Assembly (NCBI RefSeq): GCF_009653635.1
Contig: NZ_PPFD01000002.1
Location: forward strand, 558,001-622,000
DNA from: Endozoicomonas sp. OPT23
GTDB taxonomy: Bacteria; Pseudomonadota; Gammaproteobacteria; Pseudomonadales; Endozoicomonadaceae
Direction of reading: 5' to 3'
DNA: 64,000 bases
Each line of letters starts with the position of its first letter. Position 1 is the stretch's first letter. The notes under the pieces were generated by a model. The model had not been told where the DNA came from. It saw only the letters and a program-made list of their open reading frames with translations, and did no database searches. Shown one piece after another: positions 18,050-28,025 of the stretch. A program made the translations under genes and the position numbers.

Positions 18050-18148
18050 GCTGGGAGTGAATGGCAGCTCCACTCTTTCACTGAATGGCTCAGACTATAG
18101 TTAAATTCTGCAGGTATCAGATTTAACTACTGTTTTTGAGGTCATTGG

Positions 18149-19573
18149 ATGAACCTGGATCAATCAGCAATTGGAAGTGCTGGAGGCGTTGGAGGAGTTC
18201 AGCATACTCCGGGTTCGTTGCCGGTTGAGGATAAAACGGGGAGGCTTGGCGCTCGTGATGTCCGGCAGGCAGGTGATCTCAGAAATCAAATGCCAAAGTC
18301 TACGACCAGTAAGGTTCCGCCAGCTCCCCCTATTCCCTTTGGTTCCCGAAAGGCAGTAGCTACTGAAGGCAAACCTATTGTTGGGCAGACCAGCACAACC
18401 CAATCTGAAGAAGCTAAAGAGACCGAGAAGTCAGAAGCTTCGGCAGAGCCTCAGAAAAAAACACTAAAACAAAAGGTTAAGCATCTTCTGGGTGAGATTA
18501 AGCGCTTTCTGAAGCATGAGCAGTGGAATAAATTACCTGAAGATAAGATAAAAGCATTACCTGATCCAAAGTTACAAGAAGGCCTGAACGAAAGAAATGA
18601 CAGGATTGACAAACTTTCAAGCCTGAAGGAAAGAGCCAAAACACTTGAGTCAGAAGTGAGTCAGTACGAATCCAAACATAAAGACTCACTGAAAGTGCTT
18701 CGGGAAGACAGGGCTCCGACTAAAGGTGTTCTAGTTGGGGGTGATGGTGTTACTGAATTTGATTTTAAATCTCTTCGTGGTCGGAGTGAGACGTTTGAAA
18801 AATTCAAGGCTTCTTTTGAAGGAAGTTCAGAATTTAAGACGTATCAATCGGACTACCGTGAATTAGGTAAAATTCCTGAGGCTCGTCAGGTTTTGAAAGA
18901 TCAGCTGCATACAATGAATGACAGTTTGAAGTTAAGAGTCGATATGACTGCGGATAAGATAACTGATCAAAAACATGAAGCCCTTGATAAGGCCGTGTCA
19001 GATTCAAAAGAAAAAACCGAGACTGGAATTCAGAAGTTGAAGGAAGGTCGACTGGACAAAATAAGTAAGCATAAAGCTGAGGTTTTAAGGCTGGAAGCTG
19101 ATATCGAAAATTTGAAAAAGACCAAAGATAAGAATAAGAACCAGAGAATCCCAATGCTTGAAGAAAAATATAAAGCTATAAGTAAGCATGCTGCGAAAGC
19201 ACTTAAACAGTTAAATAAAAAATCTGGAAAGATATCACCGCGTGAGTTGTCCGATTTGAAGGATCAGGCAGTGCAACAGATGAAAGAAAGAAGAACTGCG
19301 GTATCGCAACAAATAAATGACCTAAAGAAATCGGTGGAAAGCTATTCTGAAGATAAACAAAAACTGCAGAATAGTTTGAAAAAAGCCAGAGCAGATTATA
19401 AGCAAGAAAAGAAGGGCACAGAGGTGAAGAAGGAGATTGAAGGGCTGCGGGAGCAAGATAAGAACATAGCCAAGACAGCTAAGAAGGGATACAAGGCTGC
19501 TCCTGAAGAAGCCAGAAAGCAGGTCGCGCAAACTCATAGGGAGTTACGGGGAAGAAATAATCAGGTTCGTTGA
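18149..19573 (+). CDS. Large coiled-coil protein of unknown function (effector-like)
   Basis: A 474-residue, Lys/Glu-rich protein without a Sec signal or membrane helix. Residues 1-95 are low-complexity and disordered, with a proline patch (SKVPPAPPIPFGS). Residues 95-470 are almost entirely heptad-like helix with no recognised enzymatic domain. The make-up of a disordered, Ser/Gly-rich N-terminus followed by a helical bundle resembles secreted effectors, but nothing proves secretion. A and G are frequent on the coding strand, reflecting Lys/Glu content. A terminator hairpin follows immediately. Confidence 0.75.
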   Translation: MNLDQSAIGSAGGVGGVQHTPGSLPVEDKTGRLGARDVRQAGDLRNQMPKSTTSKVPPAPPIPFGSRKAVATEGKPIVGQTSTTQSEEAKETEKSEASAEPQKKTLKQKVKHLLGEIKRFLKHEQWNKLPEDKIKALPDPKLQEGLNERNDRIDKLSSLKERAKTLESEVSQYESKHKDSLKVLREDRAPTKGVLVGGDGVTEFDFKSLRGRSETFEKFKASFEGSSEFKTYQSDYRELGKIPEARQVLKDQLHTMNDSLKLRVDMTADKITDQKHEALDKAVSDSKEKTETGIQKLKEGRLDKISKHKAEVLRLEADIENLKKTKDKNKNQRIPMLEEKYKAISKHAAKALKQLNKKSGKISPRELSDLKDQAVQQMKERRTAVSQQINDLKKSVESYSEDKQKLQNSLKKARADYKQEKKGTEVKKEIEGLREQDKNIAKTAKKGYKAAPEEARKQVAQTHRELRGRNNQVR

Positions 19574-19578
19574 TATAG

Positions 19579-19608
19579 AAAAGGCCTTTGCGATAGCAAA
19601 AGCCTTTT
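19579..19608. terminator. Bidirectional terminator between coiled-coil gene and hpt
   Basis: AAAAGGCCTTTGC, loop GATA, GCAAAAGCCTTTT form a 13-bp stem with one mismatch, T-rich on leaving the stem on both strands. It separates convergent genes. Confidence 0.75.
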
Positions 19609-19633
19609 AGTAAAACAGCCTTTAGGCCTAGTC

Positions 19634-20191
19634 TCAGTGCCCTTTCAGAGCAAAGATTCCATTCGCATTACGCCAGTATCCCTGATAGTCCAGACCGTAA
19701 CCAAAGATATAACGATCTTCAATGTTCAGGCCGCAGAAGTCAGCCTTCAGACCAGGGCGGGCTTTTCTGTCGTGAATCTTGTCAACCAGAACGGCGGTGT
19801 ACACTTCAGCAGCACCCTGTTCCTTGCAGTAGTCAACAATCGCATCCAATGTGTGACCTTCATCGAGAATATCATCCACAACCAGAACGGTTCTGCCTCG
19901 CATATCCTGAATGGGGCGCACACGCCAGTCGAGGTGTCCACCAGTCAGTTGGTCACGGTAACGGGTAGCGTGAACATAGGAAGCTTCCAGTGGGAACTGA
20001 AGATGAGTCAGCAGCTTGCCGGTAATGACCATGCCGCCATTCATTACGGAGTAAACCAGTGGGTTACTGCTGGCTAGCTTCTCGGTAATGGCTTTACCCA
20101 TGTCACCAATAGCTGACTCGATCTGTTGTTCGTTATATAGACAGTCTGCTTCGTCCAGAACCTGTTGGATATGGTCGAGATCAACGGACAT
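19634..20191 (-). CDS. hpt: Hypoxanthine-guanine phosphoribosyltransferase
   Basis: This purine-salvage enzyme converts hypoxanthine or guanine with PRPP to IMP or GMP. The 185-residue protein has the PRTase signature VLVVDDILDEGHTLDAIV. It also has the flexible-loop region ATRYRDQLTGGHLDWRV and the C-terminal base-binding part (VDKIHDRK, DRYIFGYGLDYQGYWRN). It lies divergent to upp, so purine and pyrimidine salvage genes share one control region. Confidence 0.92.
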   Translation of the reverse strand: MSVDLDHIQQVLDEADCLYNEQQIESAIGDMGKAITEKLASSNPLVYSVMNGGMVITGKLLTHLQFPLEASYVHATRYRDQLTGGHLDWRVRPIQDMRGRTVLVVDDILDEGHTLDAIVDYCKEQGAAEVYTAVLVDKIHDRKARPGLKADFCGLNIEDRYIFGYGLDYQGYWRNANGIFALKGH

Positions 20192-20229
20192 AGGTTATAA
20201 ACCTCATTGTAACGGCACTAACTGATTAT

Positions 20230-20243
20230 GATTGTAAACAATC
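20230..20243. promoter_or_regulatory. Short palindrome in the hpt-upp control region
   Basis: GATTGT-AA-ACAATC, a 6-bp perfect inverted repeat, lies about 40 bases upstream of hpt. It could be an operator. It does not match the E. coli PurR consensus as I know it. Confidence 0.3.
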
Positions 20244-20453
20244 AGTATATAGAAAAAAGCGAGCAAAATACCCTGATTTCTGCCACCGGGCAAGGATTAA
20301 GGCAGAGTTATGGATTGCGGAAAAAACCTATGGTTGGGTTGCTTCTGTTGTGTGAGAATAAAAAGGTTTAAGCCTAGGTTTTGTTGTTTAAAAAATTAAC
20401 AGAATCTAAAAACGGCATTATTCATCAACAGGCAATACAGGTTGAGAACAGGC

Positions 20454-21080
20454 ATGAGTGTTCAGGAAATCAAGCATCCGCTGGTACAGCACAAGCTGGG
20501 TATTATGCGCGGAAAGGATATCAGTACCAAAGGTTTTCGGACACTGGCCAATGAAGTAGGTTCTCTGCTTACTTACGAAGCGACCAAAGACTTTGAACTT
20601 GAAGATCACGTGATCGATGGTTGGGCTGGCGACGTTACTGTGCCACAGATCAAAGGTAAGAAGATTACCATCGTTCCTATTCTGCGTGCGGGTCTGGGCA
20701 TGATGGACGGTGTACTGGATCTGATCCCAAGTGCTCGTGTCAGTGTGGTCGGTCTGTACCGTGATGAGGAAACTCTGGAGCCGGTTCCTTACTTTGAAAA
20801 GCTGGTAAAAGATATCGACGAGCGTATTGCTCTGGTTCTGGATCCAATGCTGGCAACCGGTGGCTCCATGATTGCCACCATCGATATGCTGAAGAAAGCA
20901 GGCTGTAAAGAAATTCGCTGCCTGGTTCTGGTCGCTGCACCAGAAGGTATTGAGAAGCTGCTGGCAGCTCATCCGGATGTGAAGCTGTTTACCGCATCTG
21001 TCGATGACGGTCTGAACGAACAGGGCTACATTATGCCTGGGCTTGGTGATGCCGGTGACAAGATCTTCGGTACCAAGTAA
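20454..21080 (+). CDS. upp: Uracil phosphoribosyltransferase
   Basis: Upp makes UMP from uracil and PRPP. The start [18 protein letters not shown] aligns with the family, so the ATG at 20454 is chosen over a TTG at 20442. The PRPP-binding loop [17 protein letters not shown] and the uracil-binding C-terminus [18 protein letters not shown] are intact. The 208-residue length is normal. uraA follows after a strong terminator, so the pair may be transcribed separately or with partial read-through. Confidence 0.97.
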   Translation: MSVQEIKHPLVQHKLGIMRGKDISTKGFRTLANEVGSLLTYEATKDFELEDHVIDGWAGDVTVPQIKGKKITIVPILRAGLGMMDGVLDLIPSARVSVVGLYRDEETLEPVPYFEKLVKDIDERIALVLDPMLATGGSMIATIDMLKKAGCKEIRCLVLVAAPEGIEKLLAAHPDVKLFTASVDDGLNEQGYIMPGLGDAGDKIFGTK

Positions 21081-21092
21081 CAGCGTTTGAAG

Positions 21093-21117
21093 AAAAGGCC
21101 TCCGGGCCTTTTTTTTT
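21093..21117 (+). terminator. Intrinsic terminator after upp
   Basis: AAAAGGCC, loop TCCG, GGCCTTTT followed by a run of T: a textbook intrinsic terminator in the upp-uraA gap. Confidence 0.9.
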
Positions 21118-21184
21118 GAAAAAATAATATTATTAAGAATACACATTCAAAAAATCAGAACCTCAAGGAACAAGGACTGAAACT

Positions 21185-22447
21185 ATGACAGACATGACAA
21201 CGTCCGCTGAAGATATGCCCTTGCACCGTCAGGTGCTGATGGGTGGCCAGATGCTCTTCGTAGCATTTGGCGCACTGGTACTGGTGCCTATTCTGACCGG
21301 ACTTGACCCTAACGTGGCTTTCTTCACGGCGGGTATTGGTACACTGATCTTTCAGCTGTGTACAAAACGACAGGTGCCTATTTTTCTGGCGTCTTCCTTT
21401 GCGTTTATTGCGCCTATCACGTTCAGTATTCAGCAGTGGGGGCTGCCCGCCACAATGGGTGGCATGATGGCTGCAGGCCTGTTTTATGTTTTCCTTAGTG
21501 GATTGGTAAGACTGAAAGGCAGTGGTTTTCTGTATCGCCTGTTCCCGCCTGTGGTTGTGGGACCGGTGATCATGGTGATTGGTCTGGGTCTGGCGCCTGT
21601 TGCGGTTAACATGGCCAGTGGTGGTGCAAACCCGGCAATTGATGCAGATACTTCCATGATGCTGGCGGGTATTTCCCTGCTGACGACGCTGCTGGTTGCG
21701 ACCATGGCTGGCGGTATTCTTAAGCTGATTCCGATTATTTGTGGTATTACGGTTGGTTATGTAACTGCTGTATTTATGGGCGTGGTGGACTTCACTCCTG
21801 TGGCTGAACGTGCCTGGTTTGCAGTGCCTAATTTCACCGCTCCGGAGTTCAACTGGAATGCTATTCTGTTCATGTTGCCGGTCGCTATTGCTCCTGCGAT
21901 TGAGCACATTGGTGACATGCTGGCAATCAGTTCGGTAACCGGTAAGAAGTATCTGGAAAAGCCGGGACTGAAAAACACTTTGTTGGGTGATGGTCTGGCA
22001 ACTTCTGCTGCCGCTATGTTTGGTGGCCCACCAAACACTACTTACTCTGAAGTGACTGGTGCAGTAATGCTGACCAAAGCTTTCAATCCGAAGATCATGA
22101 CCTGGGCTGCAGTGATTGCCATTGCGATTGCCTTTGTTGGTAAAGTTGGTGGTTTCCTTGCAACCATTCCAACGCCAGTTATGGGCGGAATCATGATGCT
22201 ACTGTTTGGTTCTATTGCAGTGGTGGGTTTGAGTACGATGATCAAAGCTCAGGTAGACTTGGGTAAACCACGTAACCTGGTCATTGTTTCCATTGTGATG
22301 GTATTTGGTATTGGCAACCTGGCGATTACTGCCGGAGATTTTACTCTGAAAGGTATCAGTTTGTGTGCAATCACAGCGGTGCTGTTGAATCTGATTTTGC
22401 CTCACACAGATAAAGAAGATAAGTATCAGTCTACTGAAGCGGCCTGA
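21185..22447 (+). CDS. uraA: Uracil:proton symporter (NCS2 family)
   Basis: A 420-residue NCS2 permease with about 14 membrane segments. Recognisable parts are QMLFVAFGALVLVPILTGLDP near the start, the central AIAPAIEHIGDMLAISSVTGKKYLEKPGL, and the substrate region GGPPNTTYSEVTGA. It imports uracil for Upp, encoded just upstream; the same pairing occurs in E. coli. An ATG with an AAGGA-type site 10 bases upstream supports the start. Confidence 0.95.
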   Translation: MTDMTTSAEDMPLHRQVLMGGQMLFVAFGALVLVPILTGLDPNVAFFTAGIGTLIFQLCTKRQVPIFLASSFAFIAPITFSIQQWGLPATMGGMMAAGLFYVFLSGLVRLKGSGFLYRLFPPVVVGPVIMVIGLGLAPVAVNMASGGANPAIDADTSMMLAGISLLTTLLVATMAGGILKLIPIICGITVGYVTAVFMGVVDFTPVAERAWFAVPNFTAPEFNWNAILFMLPVAIAPAIEHIGDMLAISSVTGKKYLEKPGLKNTLLGDGLATSAAAMFGGPPNTTYSEVTGAVMLTKAFNPKIMTWAAVIAIAIAFVGKVGGFLATIPTPVMGGIMMLLFGSIAVVGLSTMIKAQVDLGKPRNLVIVSIVMVFGIGNLAITAGDFTLKGISLCAITAVLLNLILPHTDKEDKYQSTEAA

Positions 22448-22470
22448 TTTAATTCTGTTGTTGGTTTAGG

Positions 22471-22494
22471 CGGGGAGCATTGCTCCCCGTTTTT
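22471..22494 (+). terminator. Intrinsic terminator after uraA
   Basis: CGGGGAGCA / TGCTCCCCG, a perfect stem followed by TTTTTG. Confidence 0.9.
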
Positions 22495-22515
22495 GATGAA
22501 GAATGATGAACTGTA

Positions 22516-22866
22516 TTAAAAATGACTGTCTGGTATTGAAGCTGCTGCCTGGTCCAGATTGTCACGGATTACAGTAAATCGTGAAATACCGGTTAAATCC
22601 AGTAACGCTCTAATTGGATTTGAGACATTACACAGCGTCAGTGAGTAAAACACGGAATAACCTTTCAGAGCCCTTAATAAAATTCTCAGCCCCTGACTGT
22701 TGATTGCCAGCAGTTGTTTGCAGTCCAGAATCAGATCACGATGCCCTTCGACAATAGCGGTCTCCAGAGTCCTGTCTAGCAGTTCAGCGGTTGATGAGTC
22801 AACCTTGCCTGCCAGCTCAACCAGTGTATAGCTGTAGTGATCTTCCATATTGATTGATAGCGCCAT
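22516..22866 (-). CDS. STAS-domain (anti-sigma factor antagonist-like) protein
   Basis: A 116-residue single STAS domain: YTLVELAGKVDSSTAELLDRTL, then DLILDCKQLLAINSQGLRILLRAL. The Ser in NSQGL sits where the regulatory phospho-Ser/Thr of SpoIIAA-type proteins lies. The start at 22866 is chosen for AGGAG about 10 bases before it; an upstream in-frame ATG would add 23 unlikely residues. No kinase or phosphatase partner is adjacent, so its pathway is unknown. Confidence 0.85.
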   Translation of the reverse strand: MALSINMEDHYSYTLVELAGKVDSSTAELLDRTLETAIVEGHRDLILDCKQLLAINSQGLRILLRALKGYSVFYSLTLCNVSNPIRALLDLTGISRFTVIRDNLDQAAASIPDSHF

Positions 22867-23109
22867 GTGTATACTCCTGCTGTGAAAAAACCATGACGAC
22901 ATCATATTCATATAATGAAAGTAATAGACTGACAAGCTGGTTAGTTACTCTGACATTTAAAAATGAATGTTAATTTTGTTTGTTGATTATTATCAGGATT
23001 GTTTATGTCTGAAGGAAGGCTGTCTTAAAAATAATATATTGTTGCATTTATAACAGGCTAATACTTGGTAGGAGATAACTGTTTCATAGATAAAAATGAG
23101 GGTGAAATG

Positions 23110-24918
23110 ATGTTAGTTAAGCCCAGATGGCGAAGACTGCAGTATTTGGTAAGCAGTCTGATAATTGGTTCTTTCGGTAGTAATGCAGCATCAGCAGACT
23201 TTATTGTTAATCATCCCTATAAAGAAAGCATTGAATTCATTGATGTTGAGATGGGAATGTTGAAGCATTATCAGATTAATCCCCAGAGGAAATGCTTTGG
23301 CTCAAAGAATGAAAGAGACATGTGTTCGCCTCTTATAGAAAAATCGGATGGTTTCGACACTCAGGGACCACCAGAAAGTTATCGACGAAGGCGTTCAGTG
23401 AATGATACTGAGACGAATGAAGAAAATGGTGGATCAACAGACCAAACAGACACTCAAGTAACAACCATTTCGCCTACAACTGAGAGAATGCCAACAGAAG
23501 CATCAACAACAGCTGCCCCCAGAGTTGTCCCCACTCAAACGCAACTAACTTATGCGGCTCAGCATTGCCAGGGGGGGAGTTTTCATACAACGGTAATTGT
23601 CTCCCCTGAAGAGGATTTGTGGAGCCTTGCGCATAGTTATATTGACCAGAGAGGCTCTAATTTCAACTCAAACTATCGTGTTTCTTTTGCTGATAGTGAA
23701 GGCAGTAATTCTGAAGTTGGTGACCCATGGGAATTTGATGGTACAAACAGAAAAGGGGTGTTATTCCTTTTACCCGCAGGTTCCAGCTATTCAACCACCA
23801 CCTACCTTGACTATTTTGATGACAGAGGCAGTGACTACTCGGCGCCCAGGGTGGGATTGTGTGCGTTATCTGGTGAAGATCAGGAAAATGCTCAGCTCAA
23901 TTTGATTGGTGCCAGTTGTGGGTCTCTGGGCTTGGGTGACTGCGCCAGAGGTAGAGGTTTTCAAACCCCTCCGCTAAGAATTCAGTTTGCCCAGGTAGAA
24001 ATGTATCGAGTTAGAATTAATGGTGATCAGGTTGATGCTTCGAAATGGGGTATCAGGGTGAGTGCGTATGGCAAGCTGATTCTCGATGATGTGCGCTATA
24101 CACGAACACAGGATGCCGATAAGGGGCTCATTACGCTCTGGGCCGGGCATTTGGGTATTAATCGAGGACATTATCGTTTGAATTCCTCAAGGGATACCGC
24201 TCTTATGTCGCTCAATGGTAGAGCTAAAATAACCCACTCAAATATGGTTCTTGACCCCAGTGTTTATGCCTTTGTCAGTGACAGTGTTGATCTGGATGTC
24301 AGTCATACCCGGTTTCAGTCAAATGCAGCAGCAGACAGAACCTACAAACCTGTACTCTTTTACTCAACTTATGAGGGTGGAGGAACTCAGTGTACCCGTC
24401 AGTGGATTGAAACATGTCAGGCTTCAAGTGAGCCTTGGCGCATCTGGCCAAATTATGTGGACACCTGCGATGGTTATCTAAGGAAATGCCTGGAAGGTGG
24501 CGAGCTTCATGAACTCAGATTTAACAACAATACATTCACAGGTCACTGGTCTGCAATGCTTGCGGCTTACCTGCCCAATGGTGAAACAGCCCCGAATTGG
24601 TTTACTGACACCTTTTTGTTGAATTTCACAAATGACAGTGAGGGTAATATCAATCAGGGTACTATTGGGCGGTGTGCTATTGATGGGGCTACCATATTTA
24701 ATGGCAATATGCTTATTAATAACCAGCCATGTCTGCCGCCTTATTTGCCTGCCATCACTGATCCGCAAAATGACCAGACTACATCTCAACGTGAGATAGA
24801 GTACTCTCAAGTTCATCACTCAACGCTCAAAAATGCAGATGAAGAATCTGGAGCAGCTACCACTATGGCTACCTATATAGTTTTGGCTGTATTTACTGTG
24901 TTAGGACTTGCTCTTTAG
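23110..24918 (+). CDS. Exported protein with Thr-rich segment, tetra-Arg site and C-terminal membrane helix
   Basis: A 602-residue protein of unknown function. A signal peptide (QYLVSSLIIGSFGSNAASA) is followed by a short N-terminal region. Next comes the basic site YRRRRSVND at about residues 91-99, which fits the furin-type pattern R-x-x-R. A mucin-like stretch (TQVTTISPTTERMPTEASTT) follows. A Cys-containing region of about 400 residues comes next, with short strand repeats (HSNMVLDPSVYAFVSDSVDLDVSHTRF) suggesting a beta-helix. It ends in a hydrophobic helix (MATYIVLAVFTVLGLAL) at the extreme C-terminus. GAGGG 7 bases upstream supports this start; an adjacent ATG at 23107 is possible. It resembles a eukaryotic surface glycoprotein in layout. 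A second protein of similar design lies beyond gatCAB. Confidence 0.75.
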   Translation: MLVKPRWRRLQYLVSSLIIGSFGSNAASADFIVNHPYKESIEFIDVEMGMLKHYQINPQRKCFGSKNERDMCSPLIEKSDGFDTQGPPESYRRRRSVNDTETNEENGGSTDQTDTQVTTISPTTERMPTEASTTAAPRVVPTQTQLTYAAQHCQGGSFHTTVIVSPEEDLWSLAHSYIDQRGSNFNSNYRVSFADSEGSNSEVGDPWEFDGTNRKGVLFLLPAGSSYSTTTYLDYFDDRGSDYSAPRVGLCALSGEDQENAQLNLIGASCGSLGLGDCARGRGFQTPPLRIQFAQVEMYRVRINGDQVDASKWGIRVSAYGKLILDDVRYTRTQDADKGLITLWAGHLGINRGHYRLNSSRDTALMSLNGRAKITHSNMVLDPSVYAFVSDSVDLDVSHTRFQSNAAADRTYKPVLFYSTYEGGGTQCTRQWIETCQASSEPWRIWPNYVDTCDGYLRKCLEGGELHELRFNNNTFTGHWSAMLAAYLPNGETAPNWFTDTFLLNFTNDSEGNINQGTIGRCAIDGATIFNGNMLINNQPCLPPYLPAITDPQNDQTTSQREIEYSQVHHSTLKNADEESGAATTMATYIVLAVFTVLGLAL

Positions 24919-24978
24919 GAAGGAAAGTTTTGCTTATGGAGTTGAGTTAACGCATGAAATAGCGTCGGTATGAAGAAG

Positions 24979-25023
24979 CACAGTTGAGAGAGAGTCAGAA
25001 TTCTTGCTCAACTGTGTTTCTTT
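24979..25023. terminator. Bidirectional terminator before gatB end
   Basis: CACAGTTGAG and CTCAACTGTG pair around an 18-base loop and are followed by TTTCTTTAG on the plus strand and CTTCTTC on the minus strand. It separates two convergent genes. Confidence 0.75.
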
Positions 25024-25040
25024 AGAAGCTTTTTAAGTGC

Positions 25041-26489
25041 TTAGCTATCCAGCTTCTTCTTCAAAATCTGGTTAACCATACCCGGGTTAGCCTTACCCTT
25101 GGAAGCCTTCATAGCCTGACCTACAAAGAAGCCGATCATCTTGCCGCGCTTCTCTGGAGGCGCTGCGCGATAGTTTTCAACCTGCTGGGCATTAGCCGTC
25201 AGAACTTCATCGATCATGGTTTCAATGGCACCGGTATCGGTGACCTGCTTGAGACCTTTTTTCTCGATAACGTCGTCTGCGTCTTTGCCTTCACCGTTCC
25301 ATAGAGCTTCAAACACTTTCTTGGCGATATTGCCGGAAATAGTGTTGTCCTTGATGCGGGCGATCAGACCAGCCAGCATTTCTGCAGTAACAGGGCTGTC
25401 TGCAATAGCGGTATCGTTAGCGTTCAGAGCTTTTGATACTTCACCCAGCATCCAGTTGGACACCAGCTTGGCGTCGCCACTGGTTTTAGCCGCTGTTTCA
25501 AAGAAGGCTGCAGTCGCCTGGTTTCCGGCCAGAATCTCAGCATCTACTTCACTCAGACTGTATTCGCTGACAAAGCGCGCTTTCTTGGCATCCGGCATCT
25601 CCGGCATTTCACCACGTAGTTTTTCCAGGCGACTTTCTTCAATCACAACCGGCAGTAAATCAGGGCATGGGAAGTAACGGTAGTCGTTAGCTTCTTCCTT
25701 GCTGCGCATGGATCGTGCTTCACCCGTGTCGCCATTATACAAGCGGGTTTCCTGAACGATTCTGCCACCGTCTTCCAGCACATCAATCTGGCGCGCTACT
25801 TCTTTATGGATAGCCGCTTCCATAAATTTGAAAGAGTTCAGGTTCTTGGTTTCAGTACGTGTGCCCAGTTCTTTCTGGCCTTTAGGGCGAACAGAAATAT
25901 TGACATCAAAGCGCATGGAACCCTGAGCCATATTGCCGTCGCAAATGCCAAGTGTGGTCACAATTGAGTGAAGCTTTTTAGCAAAGGCTACGGCTTCTTC
26001 AGAATTGTTGATGTCCGGCTCGGTCACTATTTCGATCAGCGGAGTGCCGGCGCGGTTTAAATCGATGCCGGACATACCATGGTAGTCTTCGTGCAGACTC
26101 TTGCCGGCATCTTCCTCCAGGTGTGCATGGTGAATGCGAACCGTTTTGGTTGAACCATCAGCCAGCGTAATGTCCACATGACCAGCGCCCACAATTGGCT
26201 TATCCAGCTGAGTGGTCTGGTAGCCTTTTGGCAGGTCAGGGTAGAAGTAGTTCTTACGTTCGAAAACGTTAACCTTGTTGATCTCGGCATCAATGCCTAG
26301 ACCGAACTTGATCGCCATATTGATGGCTTCTTCATTTACAACAGGTAGAACACCCGGCAAGCCCAGATCTACAGCACAGGCCTGAGTGTTCGGCTCGGCA
26401 CCAAAGGCCGTGGAAGCGCCGGAAAAAATCTTGGTTTTGGTGGCGAGCTGAGCGTGAATTTCCAGCCCGATTACAGTTTCCCACATCAT
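25041..26489 (-). CDS. gatB: Aspartyl/glutamyl-tRNA amidotransferase subunit B
   Basis: GatB is the kinase and tRNA-binding subunit of GatCAB, which converts Glu-tRNAGln and Asp-tRNAAsn to the amidated forms. It starts [13 protein letters not shown] and contains [14 protein letters not shown] and [13 protein letters not shown]. It ends in the YqeY-like tail domain ([25 protein letters not shown]). The 482-residue length is normal. It lies 14 bases after gatA in the gatC-gatA-gatB operon. It implies that this organism may use the indirect route for Gln- and/or Asn-tRNA. Confidence 0.98.
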   Translation of the reverse strand: MMWETVIGLEIHAQLATKTKIFSGASTAFGAEPNTQACAVDLGLPGVLPVVNEEAINMAIKFGLGIDAEINKVNVFERKNYFYPDLPKGYQTTQLDKPIVGAGHVDITLADGSTKTVRIHHAHLEEDAGKSLHEDYHGMSGIDLNRAGTPLIEIVTEPDINNSEEAVAFAKKLHSIVTTLGICDGNMAQGSMRFDVNISVRPKGQKELGTRTETKNLNSFKFMEAAIHKEVARQIDVLEDGGRIVQETRLYNGDTGEARSMRSKEEANDYRYFPCPDLLPVVIEESRLEKLRGEMPEMPDAKKARFVSEYSLSEVDAEILAGNQATAAFFETAAKTSGDAKLVSNWMLGEVSKALNANDTAIADSPVTAEMLAGLIARIKDNTISGNIAKKVFEALWNGEGKDADDVIEKKGLKQVTDTGAIETMIDEVLTANAQQVENYRAAPPEKRGKMIGFFVGQAMKASKGKANPGMVNQILKKKLDS

Positions 26490-26503
26490 ATCTGTGTCCT
26501 CGT

Positions 26504-27958
26504 TCAGGCTGCAGTGAATGGCGTAGCCAGGTGGAAGTCGGTTTCCTGCTGGAAACGGTGTGCAGCATTCAGCAGAGTGCTTTCGTCGAAGTGACGACCA
26601 ATCATCTGCAGGCCAACCGGACGACCATTAACGATACCAGCCGGTACCGACATACCCGGCAGACCCGCCAGGTTAACAGACAGTGTGTAGATGTCTGACA
26701 GATACATGGCTACAGGGTCGTCGCTCTTCTCACCAATATTAAAGGCAGGTGTCGGAGCGTTAGGGCCCATGATGATATCGCATTGTTCAAAAGCGCTCAT
26801 AAAGTCATCACGGATCAGACGACGAATCTGCTGTGCCTTGTTGTAGTAGGCATCGTAGTAACCGGCGGACAAAGCGTAAGTGCCGACAATAATACGACGC
26901 TTAACTTCTTCGCCAAAACCTTCACTGCGGCTGCGTTTGTACATATCCATCAGGTCTTCAGGGTTGTCACAGCGATGACCAAAGCGGGCACCATCAAAAC
27001 GGGACAGATTGGTGGACGCTTCAGCAGGCGCAATAACATAGTAGGAAGGAATAGACAGCTGCAGGTTTGGCAGGCTGACTTCCTTAACCTTGGCGCCCAG
27101 CTTTTCGTATTCAGCAACCGCGTCACGAATGCGCTGTTCTACTTCGCTGTCCAGACCGGTAGAGAAGTATTCTTTTGGCAGCCCAATGGTCTTACCTTCC
27201 AGAGAATCGTTCAGGTTGGCGGTGTAATCCGGTACTTCACGATCCATGCAGGTGGAATCCCGACGATCGAAGCCTGCCATGGTGTTCAGCATAATCGCTG
27301 CATCTTCGGCGGTACGAGTCATCGGACCGGCCTGATCAAGGCTGGAAGCGTAAGCGATCATGCCGTAACGGGATACACGACCGTAGGTTGGCTTCAGACC
27401 GGTGATACCACAGTGAGACGCTGGCTGACGAATAGAACCACCGGTATCAGTGCCGGTTGCGCCAGCAGCCAGTTGTGCTGCTACCGCAGCCGCGGAACCA
27501 CCGGAAGAACCACCAGGAATAGCGGTTTGATCCCAGGGGTTTTTCACCGCGCCGTAATGGCTGTTTTCGTTGGAAGAACCCATGGCAAACTCGTCCATGT
27601 TGGTTTTACCCAGCATAACGGTGCCAGCATTCTTGAACTTGTTGGTAACGGTGGATTCGTATGGCGCTACAAAATTGTCGAGAATCTTCGAAGCACAGGT
27701 AGTTTTAACACCTTCAGTACAAAACAGATCTTTATGTGCCAGCGGAATGCCGGTCAGAGCTTCAGCATTGCCCGCTGCACGACGTTCGTCTGCGGCTTTG
27801 GCCTGTGCCAGTGCCAGCTCATCGGTAACGGTAATGAAGCTGTTGAGGTCGCCGTCCAGCTGTTTGATACGGTCGAGGTAGGACTGTGTCAGCTCGACAC
27901 TGGATATTTCACCGGCAGCCAGAGCGCGGCTTTGTTCGGAAATTGATTTATCGTACAT
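26504..27958 (-). CDS. gatA: Aspartyl/glutamyl-tRNA amidotransferase subunit A
   Basis: This amidase-signature enzyme supplies ammonia from glutamine. The Ser-cisSer-Lys triad is visible: Lys in PLAHKDLFC, and the two Ser in the [16 protein letters not shown] and [14 protein letters not shown] stretches. At 484 residues it has family length. A long open frame of 387 codons exists on the opposite strand but is a shadow of the codon use. Confidence 0.98.
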   Translation of the reverse strand: MYDKSISEQSRALAAGEISSVELTQSYLDRIKQLDGDLNSFITVTDELALAQAKAADERRAAGNAEALTGIPLAHKDLFCTEGVKTTCASKILDNFVAPYESTVTNKFKNAGTVMLGKTNMDEFAMGSSNENSHYGAVKNPWDQTAIPGGSSGGSAAAVAAQLAAGATGTDTGGSIRQPASHCGITGLKPTYGRVSRYGMIAYASSLDQAGPMTRTAEDAAIMLNTMAGFDRRDSTCMDREVPDYTANLNDSLEGKTIGLPKEYFSTGLDSEVEQRIRDAVAEYEKLGAKVKEVSLPNLQLSIPSYYVIAPAEASTNLSRFDGARFGHRCDNPEDLMDMYKRSRSEGFGEEVKRRIIVGTYALSAGYYDAYYNKAQQIRRLIRDDFMSAFEQCDIIMGPNAPTPAFNIGEKSDDPVAMYLSDIYTLSVNLAGLPGMSVPAGIVNGRPVGLQMIGRHFDESTLLNAAHRFQQETDFHLATPFTAA

Positions 27959-28025
27959 GATTCAGTTAATCGCCTGGTTTTCAGTCGCCTGATAAAAAGA
28001 GTTGGTTCGAGAAAATGATGGGTGA

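Noticed and set aside
20418-21907. Long minus-strand open frames opposite upp and uraA (242 and 250 codons)
   Set aside because: Antisense to two certain genes, His/Gln/Asn/Arg-rich translations typical of reversed coding sequence.
26783-27946. 387-codon open frame on the plus strand opposite gatA
   Set aside because: It mirrors gatA completely, has no family features and arises from codon bias.
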